From NCBI GenBank assembly GCA_000733355.1, contig JNVV01000023.1:199083-263082 (forward strand): a stretch of DNA of 64,000 nt. The letters run 5' to 3'. The notes below the pieces were generated by a model. The model had not been told where the DNA came from, searched no databases, and saw only the letters and a program-made list of their open reading frames with translations. This DNA is from Falciphora oryzae (Eukaryota; Ascomycota; Sordariomycetes; Magnaporthales; Magnaporthaceae). This document shows positions 10,562 to 20,800 of the stretch, one piece after another. The position numbers and the translations under genes are program-made. Every line of letters begins with the position of its first letter. The first letter of the stretch is position 1.

Positions 10562-12224
10562 ATGATGACGGACTCGCGCACCCGCAACCCGGCCCATTCA
10601 CGCCGCGAATTGCGCAACGGCTTCGGCCTGAACTCGTCCTCGACGGCCTTCGCCGAGGACGGCGGCGCCGTCCGCATCTTGGAGCACCACCGCAACCCGG
10701 GCGCCCCGAGTCCACAGCACCGCACCGTTAGCGAGTCGAGCGGGACCGAGACCTTCGGCGACGTGCTTGTCAAATCCGACGGTCTGCTCGACGCAGAGCG
10801 CCGTGCTGCTGCTGCAAATGGGAGCGGCTGCAATGTGGCCCCCCTCGCCGTCGTCCGCGTCGCTGTCTGTGCCTCCTGCGCGCAAGAGGGGGAGGAGGAG
10901 CAGGAGCAGTAGCACTACCATTGTCACTACTGCTAGCTCCAACACTGCCCCTCGCAGCTCCGTCTGCATTATCTTCCTGGACGAGAAGCGCTGCGCCAGG
11001 GACCTCAAGGAGGAGAACCCGGTGGACAAGCTGCAGGAGCGCCTGCGCATCGACGACTGGAACCCGACGCACTACGTGTCGGCCTTTTGCCGCTTCCCCG
11101 CCCCGCTCGACGTCGAGGTTCCTGATGCTTATGGCGACGACGACGGCAGCGGCGACGAGGCATCTGACAGCAGCAGCATGTGGGACCACCGCTACTCCAT
11201 CGGCCACCCCTTCGACTGGGACATGATCTGGATCTACCTGCCGGCCACGCGCACCTCGGTCGGCGTCTTGCGCACGTGGCTCGACGGCTACGACGCCAGC
11301 TTCTCGGCCATGGAGGCGGCCGTCGCCTCATTCCCCGGCCCGAGCCTGGCGCACCCGATGCTGCTGGGGCTCGTGGCGCTGCAGATCCTGACGGGCGACA
11401 CGCTCGCCAGCGCGCGCGACAAGGGGAACCGGCTCTTCGAGGCGCGGAAGCTGACGGGGTTCCACAACTACGCCCGCCTACGCGAGACGTTTGTTGACGG
11501 CGAGGAGGGAGGAGGGGTGTCGTCGGTCGGCACGGACCTGGAGATTGTCACAAAGGAGATCCCGGGCGCGTCGTCGAACCTGACGGCCTGGGAGAACGCG
11601 GCGTCGCAGCTGGCGCGGTTCCCGAGGTTTGTCGGCGACGAGACGCGCAAGCTTCCGGGTTGTCCTGGTGGTGGCAGCAGTATCAGCAGCAGCAGCAGCA
11701 GCAAACGCCTAGACCGCTACGTCGTGCACTAGGCTGAGAAGCTGGCGGGCGACCTGGACGGGGTGTTCCACGACGCGCAGGCGTGGCTCGAGACGGCGCA
11801 GTTCCCGCTTCAGGGGATGCTGAACCTCGTGTCGACGCACGACTCCAACATCAACATCCGGCTCGCGCGCGACTCGAAGCGCATCGCCGAGGAGGCCAAG
11901 CGCGACAGCACGTCCACGACGGCCATCGCCGTCGTCGCCATGTTTTTCCTGCCGGGCACTTTTACCGCCTCCATCTTCGACCTGCCCTTCTTCGCGGCGC
12001 GGTTTGAGCTGGTGGGCCTGCGCGGCCAGGGCCTCTACTGGGCCGTCGCGGCCGCGCTGACGGTGCTCGTGCTGGGCTGGACCGTGTGGACGAGGTGCGT
12101 GAACCCCGTGGGGGGTGGTGGTGGTGGTGGCGCCGTGGCGGATGTGAGGCGGCAGGGGGTGTTTGGCCTCAACCGCACCAGGCTGGCCGGGCGACCTGAG
12201 CAGGCTGCTGCTGCTGCTGCGTGA
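10562..12224 (+). pseudogene. CorA-like Mg2+ transporter gene with broken frame
   Basis: The N-terminus (ATG 10562) is read in one frame to about 10760-10840, and the conserved body in the next frame. This needs either a very short intron (10763-10796 would fit phase but is only 34 nt) or a 1-nt indel, perhaps in the C6 run near 10842. A second lesion is an in-frame TAG at 11730 just before the EKLAGDLDGVFHDAQAWLE segment; no GT..AG pair near it restores frame. After it the protein continues with LVSTHDSNINIRLARDSKRI and two transmembrane segments (FFLPGTFTASIF; GLYWAVAAALTVLVLGW), the typical ending of fungal CorA-like proteins that lack the GMN motif. Intact homologues sit in the plasma membrane. 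Recent inactivation or two base-calling errors would both explain it. Confidence 0.7.
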
Positions 12225-12718
12225 TGCCCCAGCCTTGTGTGGCATGAAAACCTTCAGGGTCCCCGTGGAAAGGGAGGTCTTGGCGCATCGTGCCTGCTAT
12301 TCTCGGCGCCGCGAGTCACGCTGTTTCCAGAATTGGCCGTGCCTCAATGGTATAGTGGTATCCACCCCCACTGTCGTTTTGGGCCTGATTTGCCCCTCTT
12401 GGCGTGAACAGACGTCGGGGAAAGCAGCAGAGCCCAGTCGAAGCCTGTGCATCCATGTTTCAACCCGCCCTATTCTTGGACCTTGGGGACCAACCGTATC
12501 CAAGGACAGCAGAATGGAAACAGTCAAGCCAGAGACGACGAGAGGACGAACAGAGATAAATATGCCGTCGACCGACCCAGCAACACCTCCCAACTTCTCT
12601 TCTTCACGCCAACAGCCATCTCCCACCTTTTCCTTTGTCGTTTTTCCTTTTGTCTGATTTCCTTTTGTCTTGTTTTTGTTTTTGTTTGTTCGTTTCTACT
12701 CTTCTTCAACCGCCCACC
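12225..12718. other. Intergenic and CT-rich leader of the repeat-precursor gene
   Basis: Besides the tRNA-like fragment, positions about 12595-12718 are almost purely C/T-rich (CTTCTTCAACCGCCCACC before the ATG). This is typical of leaders of strongly expressed fungal genes. Confidence 0.5.
12341..12383 (+). other. tRNA-Asp-like 5' fragment (A box and GTC anticodon loop, no T arm)
   Basis: TGGTATAGTGG at 12348-12358 matches a tRNA D-arm/A box. It is followed at tRNA spacing by a C-rich stem and a CTGTCGT loop that would present anticodon GTC. No GGTTCGANTCC T-arm follows, so a functional tRNA is unlikely. It could be a tRNA pseudogene or a SINE head. Confidence 0.35.
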
Positions 12719-13768
12719 ATGTACTTCTCCACCCACGCCGCCGCCACGGCCCTCGTGGCCGCCCTCCTCGCCACCCAGGCCGTTGCCTTGCCCGCCCGGG
12801 GCCAGCCCCGTTTCCCCGGTACCAACGACCGATTGACGCTGAAAAAGCCCAAGCTGCCCAAGGGCCACAGCACCAACGTGAGGTGCAACGACGTCGGCAT
12901 GTGCGCCCAGAAGCGCTCGACCGACGCCGCCGACGGCGTCGAGAAGCGCGACCTTGAGCCCCTCGAGGCCCGCGCGCTGGGCCAGCCGCGCAAGGCCATC
13001 CCCAAGGGCCAGTTCTGCGACGCCTTTGGCCGGTGCCGCGCCTACAAGCCTCTCAAGGCCCGCGCCCTGGGTGACGCCGCCGACGGTGTCGCGGCGCGGG
13101 ATCTCGAAGCCCTCGAGGCCCGGGAGCCAAGGAGGAAGGGCACACCTCCCAGCACCAGCACCTTTAGGAGCATCCAGGTGTGCAGCGCTCCCGGCGCCTG
13201 TATCCAGAAGCGCTCGACCGACGCCGCCGACGGAGTCGAGAAGCGCGACCTTGAGCCCCTCGAGGCCCGCGCCCTGGGCCAGCCGCGCAAGGCCATCCCC
13301 AAGGGCCAGTTCTGCGACGCCTTTGGCCGGTGCCGCGCCTACAAGCCTCTCAAGGCCCGCGCCCTGGGTGACGCCGCCGACGGAGTCGAGAAGCGCGACC
13401 TTGAGCCCCTCGAGGCCCGCGCCCTGGGTGACGCCGCCGATGGTATCGCGGCGCGTGACCTTGGGCCTCTCGAGGCCCACCTCGCCGCGCGCTCGGTGGG
13501 CGAGGAGGAGGAGGAGGCGGAGGCGCAGATCGCCGCGCGCTCGCCCAAGAAGCAGCCGACCGGCTACGAGAACCACCAGCAGAACTGGCCGGGGTTCACC
13601 GAGCGGAAGCCGATCGACCCTAGCTTGCTTAAAACTAAGCCCAAGCCCATCATCAGGAGCCGGGCGCCCAAGAGCAAGAAGCTGCCGAACCAGCAGAACT
13701 GGCCGGGCATCACCCCGGTCGGGCCCGTCGTTCGCTACAAGACGCCGCCGGGGTGGGGCCCCCAGTAA
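12719..13768 (+). CDS. Secreted Kex2-type repeat precursor with four C-x5-C peptide units
   Basis: 349 aa, no intron. The start at 12719 follows CCCACC and opens a clear signal peptide (about residues 1-23, cut after AVA). Lys-Arg sites lie at 65-66, 76-77, 164-165, 175-176 and 225-226. Exactly eight cysteines form four C-x5-C pairs (56/62, 100/106, 155/161, 199/205) with cores CNDVGMC, CDAFGRC, CSAPGAC and CDAFGRC. STDAADGVE is enclosed by Lys-Arg on both sides twice. The spacer (D/G)LEPLEARALG...DAADG recurs. The C-terminal part has two QQNWPG(F/I)T units (287-294, 325-332). The architecture matches fungal Kex2-processed repeat proteins, which release peptides in the secretory pathway. No UstY/DUF3328-type or tyrosinase gene lies near, so a dikaritin RiPP is not supported. 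Function is unknown: signal peptide, wall peptide or effector are options. Confidence 0.85.
   Translation: MYFSTHAAATALVAALLATQAVALPARGQPRFPGTNDRLTLKKPKLPKGHSTNVRCNDVGMCAQKRSTDAADGVEKRDLEPLEARALGQPRKAIPKGQFCDAFGRCRAYKPLKARALGDAADGVAARDLEALEAREPRRKGTPPSTSTFRSIQVCSAPGACIQKRSTDAADGVEKRDLEPLEARALGQPRKAIPKGQFCDAFGRCRAYKPLKARALGDAADGVEKRDLEPLEARALGDAADGIAARDLGPLEAHLAARSVGEEEEEAEAQIAARSPKKQPTGYENHQQNWPGFTERKPIDPSLLKTKPKPIIRSRAPKSKKLPNQQNWPGITPVGPVVRYKTPPGWGPQ
12907..13086 (+). repeat. Direct repeat, copy 1 (180 bp) inside the repeat precursor
   Basis: Pairs with 13204-13383 at an offset of exactly 297 nt (99 codons). Two differences were seen in 180 positions (12936 C/A and one near 12975), silent or near-silent. 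Confidence 0.9.
13204..13383 (+). repeat. Direct repeat, copy 2 (180 bp) inside the repeat precursor
   Basis: Second copy of the 12907-13086 unit. Identity extends over synonymous positions, pointing to recent duplication or gene conversion. It encodes one Lys-Arg-flanked nonapeptide and one CDAFGRC unit. Confidence 0.9.
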
Positions 13769-14455
13769 GCTCCGCTCTGCTGTTAAAGTCCCGATCTGGG
13801 CTACATGGCTGAGGCGGATCCAGCTCTCTTGGTTCAATCCTGGAGACATGGGATTTTTCTTCCTCTCCTTTTCTTGAATTCGTTTTGTTTTGCTGTTTAC
13901 TAGCGAGTTTTGCGTGCCATTCTTCTGTCCGCACTGTTTCTTGTTTTGTTGTTTTGTATTGCTTTTTTTGGGGGAGCATCTGTTTTTTTGTTGCTTCGTT
14001 TTCCGATGTTGTTTACCATCCTCTTCCGTCAGTTTTTGCGTCTTTTTTGTTTTTGCTAGCTAGCCTGCTATTCGAGTCTTGGCTTTTCTGTTTATGCTTG
14101 CCACGTATCACATTGTTCTCTCTGATGCCAAGTTTCATCCACACATCAAATACCCCAAGTTCGTAGGTTGTCGTTGGCCGACACTGCAAGACTGGTTCGA
14201 CCTGCATGCACAAGCTCGATAGTTGTGACTGGGCTAGCCTGTGGTGCTCACCGCTAGCAACACCAATGCCAACAAGCAGCTGTCATTGATACAATCTATT
14301 ACTGCATGATTCTATACTACACCAATCCGCCCAAGTTCGCGGAGACTGTTCAGAGGATGAGCTTTCCAGCCGTCCATTTAGGGAAGCAACACTTTTATCA
14401 AAAGAATCCACAAGCTCGTCATCTGCGTTGCCGTCTCCTTTCCCAAACCTACCGT
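13769..14455. other. Intergenic, T-rich
   Basis: T-rich 3' flanks (13850-14080) between two convergent genes. No gene seen. Confidence 0.6.
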
Positions 14456-15784
14456 CTAGTCAGAGTAGGTAGCCTTGAGCTCCTGGTAGCCGGCCGCGAC
14501 CAGGCTCCTGCCGGACGTGTTGACGTCGCCCACGCCCTGCCAGTAGAACAGGCCGGCGAGCCGGTTGCCCCTGGCGTACTGCGCCTTGAGGCGGACCGTG
14601 GCCGGCGTGTCGAGCGTCACGAACCCCCTGCCGCCGTCCCCGCCGTCGACGTAGCACGCCGCGCACGCGTCCTTGTCGATCTGGACCAGGCCGTCGACCG
14701 AGTCGCCCTGCGCCACGGGCAGGTCGCGGTAGTCCACCTCTCCCGCGTCCGTGTAGCTATCGCCCGGGGCTCCGGCGCCGGCGAAGCAGCGCGCGTAGGC
14801 GGGGATGCCGAGCGCCACCTTTGACGGGTGCACGCCGTTGGACAGCAGGTACGAGACACCCGTTTGGCCCGACGCGAGGCGGAAGGGCGGGGCGTCCGGG
14901 CCGAGCAGGGGCGGGCGCAGTTGGGCCTGGTGGCCCGCGGCGGGCGTCCAGGGGCCGGAAAAGTCGTACGACATGAGGTTGAGGTAGTCGATCAGCGGCG
15001 CGAGCTGAGGCAGCGGGATTTTGCACAGCGCCCACTGGCCGCAGGGCAGGGCCGTGGTGAGCAAGTAGCGCGGGGCCGGGAGGGCGTCGCGGAGGGCCTG
15101 CATGAGGGCGAGGTAGTTTCGGCCCTCGGTGGGGTTGGAGGGTTGCTCCCAGTCGACTGGCGAGGCAAGGGGTTTACCCGTGTCAGTCACCGGTGGGTGT
15201 ATTGCGTAGGGTCAAGTTTAGGGTTGAGGATGAGGGAGGAAGAAGAGGCTGCGCTTACTATCTACACCGTCGAAGCCGTAGGTATCGACAAAGTTGCGCG
15301 CTTGTGCCGCAAAGGTGTTGCGGGCCTGGGGGCTCGCGGCCAGGGCGGCGAATGGGCCGCTGCCCTCGCCGCCGCCGAAGGTCACGATGGTCTTGATGCT
15401 TGGGTTCTTGCGCTTGATCTGGGCGACGGCGGCGATGCAGCCCTTGACGCCGTCGACGGCGATTTGCAGGTCGGCCCATTCATCGGTCAGCTGGCGTGAG
15501 AGGTGTCAGCCATGGCCGTATCGACTCTCGAAAAGGGGATCTGGGCACGTACCTTGATCTTGCCGCTCTCGGTGACTCTGGCTGGGGAACTGTGGTTAGC
15601 CTATTTGTCTTGGAATCACACGTAGCTCAGGGTACAGGACTACAGATGGACAGATGGTGGTGACGCACCCGACGAATGCGTAGTAGATGTGCGTGATGCA
15701 TTCGACTTGCAGGGAGGAGGGCGGCAGGTCCTTGTAGACGCGCCAGTTGGGGTAGTAGACGGCGTTGATGTATGGCCGAGACAT
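14456..15784 (-). CDS. GH18 chitinase, four exons
   Basis: Model: complement(14456..15156, 15259..15490, 15553..15577, 15669..15784), 357 aa. It hydrolyses beta-1,4 N-acetylglucosamine links through substrate-assisted catalysis. Splicing joins FDGVD to DWE and rebuilds the full DGVDIDWE catalytic motif (DxxDxDxE) across intron 3; exon 2 is only 25 nt (VTESGKIK). Also visible are the INAVYYPNW first strand, the SYDFSGPW barrel strand and the late Trp in FYWQGVGD. All introns are GT..AG and phase-consistent. There is no signal peptide at the chosen ATG (15784), which suggests a cytosolic or non-classically exported enzyme for wall turnover. The length is short for the family because no binding module is attached. 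Confidence 0.88.
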
Positions 15785-16834
15785 GGCGGTGGTGGTGGTG
15801 TGGTCGTGGCTTGCTCTGAGGCGTCAATTAGGGGGACGAAAGGTCTCGAGTAGCAAAAATGGAGATAGCTGTATGCTCTGCAATCTGATGATATTGATGG
15901 GCGCGGTTCTAGGAAGCGCGGTTGAGTATGGCGGTGTTTTTGGGTTTGAAGGTGGGTTGTCGGGCAGGGCTTCTGGTGGGTGCATGTGTTGAAATGATGG
16001 GTGCATCCGAGGGTCGGCGTCGCCAGCTCTCCAGAATGGGCTGGTCTAGCGTTCCACAAACTCGGGGCGGTGCCCCTTGGCTGGGACCCGAGAGCCCAAT
16101 GGAGGGTGTCGACGTGAAAGTGCCACCTTCCTTTGTTGCCGGTATTCCGACAGCAGCAGCATTTTGCCAGCCGTGTGTCCTTCGTGGTGTGCCGTGGATT
16201 CCGCGTCGCGAGGCAGGCATCACCTACGAGGCTGCCGATGGGGATTAGCTCAAAACGACTGCAGACATCAACTGGAATGCACCTGTCCCAGAGCCGGCTG
16301 TGGAATGTTGAATGGGAGCCAATAGTCTGGAATGACCCGACCCCTGGCACTGGGACGAATTTAAAGTTCGATGGGAATTCATCGACACGGACCGGCGCAG
16401 TGACAAAAGCAAAAGGGCTCGACCAAAGCGGGAAGGAGGTGACGCGTGGTTGCACTTACCCTCTGTTGGAGGTGGGTGGCAAGCAAAATCACCAGGCAAT
16501 TATCATCGCAGAGAGTAAGGACGAATAGGCGTAGACGATAGAAAATCCCATTGGAAATGCTATCGACAAGAGAGGTAGATACAAAGGGGCACAAAGATGA
16601 GAGCACACCATGCGTTCCAGTTCCAGAAATATATACAGGGTTGAATAAAATGCGCCTAGTCATCGGACAGGGGCTGCAAGATTCGGATGTTTTTTTTTGT
16701 TTGCATGTCACACTCATCATCAAGTGGTGATGGATGCACACAGAAAGGGGAGCACTAGGCCTGCCTTTCGAGGGTGGCGCTCGCACCACCCTTCATTGTT
16801 TTGGGGTGTCGGATGGATGCGATGGCACACCCTC
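15785..16834. other. Intergenic, no gene seen
   Basis: Chitinase promoter side and LPMO 3' side. Short ORFs on both strands carry no recognisable domain. A T10 run lies near 16690. Confidence 0.55.
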
Positions 16835-17899
16835 TTACTCGGACTGCTCAACCATGCGGAGCTCCTTGGCGTGGCGGCGCGCCTTCTTGTTGCACTTGGG
16901 CTTGGCCGAGGCAGCAGGGGCGGCAGCGACGGGGGCGGAGGACGAGTTGGCGGCCGCGGCGGAAGGCTTGCCCGCGACGGGGGCGGAGGTGGTGGCCGGC
17001 TGGCCAGCAACGGGGGCAGAGGTGGAGGTGGGCTTGCCAGCAGCAGGGGCGGCGGCGGCGGAGGTCGGCTTGCCAGCAGCAGGCAGGGTGGTGGTGGGCC
17101 TCTGCGGGCGCTGGGGCTGCTGGGGCTGGGAGGGCTCGGTCTCGTTGCCAGCGGCGCTGCCGGCACCGCTGTTGCCGCCGGTCCAGACGGCCGGGCCGGG
17201 CATGGGGTAGGGCTTGAAGCCGTTGTAGATGCTGAAGTTGAAGGACGGGTCGTCCTTCTTGTAGGCGCCGGGGAACTTGACCATGGGGCCGGGGTTGCCG
17301 TTGCCGCCGCCCGTGATGCGCACCTGGGCGCAGCTCATGTAGAACTCGGCCTGGCCAAAGTGCGCCTGGTGCAGGCCGATGTGCTCGACGCGGACGAGGT
17401 AGTCGCCGTTGGGCACGTCCTTGGGCACGATGAACTCGATGACGTCCTTGTCGTACGAGCACCAGGCGTTGCGGGTGAAGTCGGCGGCCTTGTTGCACAC
17501 GCCGTCCTCGTAGACCTTGAACCAGTCGCCGTCGCCCTGGTACTTGTCGACCGTGGTCGGCGCCTTGGACATGTAGACGGAGCTGGGGCCCGGGTGCCCC
17601 ATCCTGGCGCCCACGGCCAGCTTGAAGCCGAGCTTGTCGCCGGCCTTGACGTCGGCAATCTTGGTGCGCGGCTGAGACTCGAACGAGCCCAGGTTGCAAC
17701 GCATCTCGGGGCCGTCGGGCGTGGCGTTGTCACGCAGGCCCGCCCACTTGGTCGGGTTGTACTTGGCCTGGCGCGAGTTGAGGAGGACGTACTCGTCGTT
17801 GCGGGTCTCGACGTCGTTGACGATGAGCTTGTTGAAGAAGTAGTGGGCCGAGGCCTGGTGGGCCATGGCGAGGGCGATGGCGAGGACGGTGTACTTCAT
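16835..17899 (-). CDS. AA9 lytic polysaccharide monooxygenase (GH61)
   Basis: 354 aa, intronless. A copper enzyme that oxidatively cleaves cellulose. The signal peptide is residues 1-18 (ends HQASA), leaving His19 as the mature N-terminal residue of the His brace. The second brace His is in EHIGLHQA (the family LH-x-A motif), with the downstream Q-x-x-FY motif in QAEFYMSC. Disulphide cysteines are present. The catalytic domain ends at about residue 235 (NFSIYNGFKPYPMPGPAVW). The rest is an Ala/Pro/Lys/Ser-rich extension with repeated AGKPTS-type units and a basic end, with no CBM1 and no clear GPI signal. TATATAAA lies 266 bp upstream on the minus strand. Confidence 0.9.
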   Translation of the reverse strand: MKYTVLAIALAMAHQASAHYFFNKLIVNDVETRNDEYVLLNSRQAKYNPTKWAGLRDNATPDGPEMRCNLGSFESQPRTKIADVKAGDKLGFKLAVGARMGHPGPSSVYMSKAPTTVDKYQGDGDWFKVYEDGVCNKAADFTRNAWCSYDKDVIEFIVPKDVPNGDYLVRVEHIGLHQAHFGQAEFYMSCAQVRITGGGNGNPGPMVKFPGAYKKDDPSFNFSIYNGFKPYPMPGPAVWTGGNSGAGSAAGNETEPSQPQQPQRPQRPTTTLPAAGKPTSAAAAPAAGKPTSTSAPVAGQPATTSAPVAGKPSAAAANSSSAPVAAAPAASAKPKCNKKARRHAKELRMVEQSE

Positions 17900-20800
17900 C
17901 TTGACGGTTGGTTGAGGTTTTGGCAGGGAGGCCCGGAAGAAGAGGATCTGTATCTGCGGTTGGACGGGAAGTAGAAAGGTCTGGCCTGTGAGAATGAGAG
18001 TACTGGCTCTTGCAAGAGAGAAAGAGAGTTGGGAATCAACAGAAGCCTGACGGGAAAGAAATGACTGGAGCGAATGGACTGGAAAAGGAACGACTGTGTT
18101 TACGCTGGATGGTGCGATGAGGAGAGAAGTTCCAAATCCAGCCCAAGCAGCAGAGGGAGGATAGTTTATATATCCTTCGAGTATGCTCAACCAACCCCTT
18201 GGTCCTCCCGCTGCAAGCATCACACATCTCAACGCTCTTCCTGCCCCTCCGTCCATCCCTTCAACCCCAGTCCGCGGATAGGCGCCGGCGGCATGTCGCT
18301 GGCAGCAGAAGCCGTGGGCCCACCACGGTGCCCCCCCACCGCCTTCCGCTGCGTCCTGTCATTCCGGAGAATTTGGGAACGGGGCGGGGAGAGCCAGGGG
18401 TGTCATCTGGAATATCGGACAGGCGCCGTTCACCTCGCTCGTCCCGCAGCTGCGGCGACGGTTCCGCTTGGAAGGATTGAGGGCCTGCATGGGACCCCTG
18501 TGGGGGACGAAAAGTACGCTGACGGGGCGTTGGGACTTCAGCGCCAAGCCGCCAGTCGACGCACGTCGAACTGCCTGGCCGGCCATGGTGAGACCCTTTG
18601 CGGCCTCTATTGCTTGTGAGAGCTATCAGAGAATGAGAAATTTAGCATTGACAGTCACAATCCATCGTTCACCTGCTACCAGGCCTCGGAGATCTACGGT
18701 ACCTCAAGAATAAAGAAAAAAGGTTCCAATGTTGCATTTGGCAATGTACATACATAACAACAACGATATCCATCGTCTGGCAGCCAACCCCTGACGCCGA
18801 TCCCTTTCATCCCATCCCTTCGATTTGCGTGCGGGTGGGTCGGGTCACCTTCCTCAGAGACTGCGTGGTTTCTATGCCATGGGTGCCAAAACGGCCACCG
18901 AGGACCTCACGGACACGAAGCACGACCAGCCCTTGGAACGAGGATGCCATGCATTGGCCGACCGTCCACCAACCTCGAAAAACGCCAAGATGGCAAAACC
19001 AGCATCTTGAAACCACAGAGCCGCCTGGCCAGACGACCCCACCCAGCCCTCGGCTAGCCTTGACGCTGGGGTCCCAATTTCCCTGTTCGACGTCATGTCG
19101 TGGGCGTGCTGTGCGCCTGATTGGTGGGATTCCAGCGAGCGTTGGACAGAACATTCTTCTTGGAGATGTGCGACCCGGGCGTTTAAAAGCAAAGGGGAGG
19201 ATCGCTTCAGGGGCAGGCGGTCAGGGCTGCCGAATGCGAGGTTCCCGCATCTCGTATGGAGGTTTGACATAGAGAGACAGGCCTTATGGGACTGCATTGG
19301 CCGTTTTCTCCAGCCCCGCGCCTGGCCACCACCAAGTATCCCGGTCCTTTGATGGTTCACGGCAGGCACTCCGCCGTATGTGCTCAGTGCGGTATTTGAT
19401 ATGATCTTAGGGGCTAGCGGGGTTGGTCCACGGCACCGCTTGCTTATTGCTTGTATACGAACTTATGATGATGGGATTTCCGCCAAGCTCAGGGGATGTC
19501 GCAACAATAGAAGACCCCGACACAGGCCGAGGGATCCAACCAGCATATGTTGCTCAAACTGCACTTGAGCGTGTAAATTGTGCAGTCTTTCGGCACTAAC
19601 TCAGGCCGTGGTGTAAGGTGATTGGGGATGTCTCACATGATCTGCGTGGGCCCCAGCTGCTGCCCAGACGCACTCCCAGATCTTCAACGCCCCGCCAGCT
19701 ACTGTCCAGATAAACGGTGCGGGGGTTCCACGCTTGGGTAATGCTTACAAGACTGTCCGCCCTGTCGGCGAGCGGCAAGGGTACCTTGATAGCTTCAAGG
19801 GGCGTGCTATGTGGGGGGAAAGTCCACCAACGCCCAACCTGCCATCTGTCGCCTCATCTTTCCCTTCGCCCAGCCGTCGATAGATAAGCACCTGGGCCCT
19901 GTGGAGACAGAACCAGAGAAAGAAGCCTGCCTCCATCCAACAAAGCACGTCGTCGACGGCTAACCTGAAACTGTAATTAGGCTTGCGAGCACCTCAGGGA
20001 TTGCACGAACCCTGGGGGTTTAGAGGTACGGCATTCCTCCGACCAGGGTGAGAACCATACCTGGTCATTCCGTGAAATCACATCCTTGATTTCAGATAAT
20101 GCTAGCTTCCTTTGGTGGTATAGTGATTAGTCTCAAGCACGCAAACGGCAACGATCTCGCCCTGTAAAGACCGGGAAACCGGGACACGGGGTATCTTCAA
20201 AGTATCGCCAAGTTGCTGCCTTCCTGTTCTTGTTGCTTCTTCCTTGTTTTTTCTTCTCCAAAAGATTCAAGGAAAAAAGGCTGGTGGCAGGATTTCTTAC
20301 CTTGCAACTTTTCTCCATCTATTTCTCCGTGCATTTCTCCGTCCGCGCCTAGATATGGAAGCATACCTACGGCTCAACCTCACCGCTAATCCCTTGCTGA
20401 AGACTTGGCAGTGTGTGTCTCCTTATAGGCGCTGACCGCCGGCATCGCCGTCGTCACTTGAATCGCGTGCATGAGGGTTAGGCTTGCAGGCCCCGACACA
20501 GCATCCAGACCGGCATGATCGATGAGGACGAGAATTAGCGGCGTCATGTCTGTGATGAGCATAAGCAGAGCCCGTCCATTTTTCACTGGTGGTGGTATCC
20601 CCTTTGTTAGTGGCCTTATGGAAGTCATGATCAGAGGGCGGCTTATTAATTAGCAGCTTCAAGGACCCATCGGGGTTGACGAAGCACCGAGTGAAGACCT
20701 GACAGTCCGCCTTGTAGCGGCATGCGTTGATAAAGACCTGGCCAAACTAGATCATGTGAAATCTGGTTCCTTGCGTTGGCGGTGCGGTATGAGAGTAGAA

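Noticed and set aside
12719..13768. Alpha-pheromone precursor or dikaritin RiPP precursor
   Set aside because: Loops are C-x5-C without flanking Trp, unlike Sordariomycete pheromones, and no UstY-like, tyrosinase or P450 gene is adjacent.
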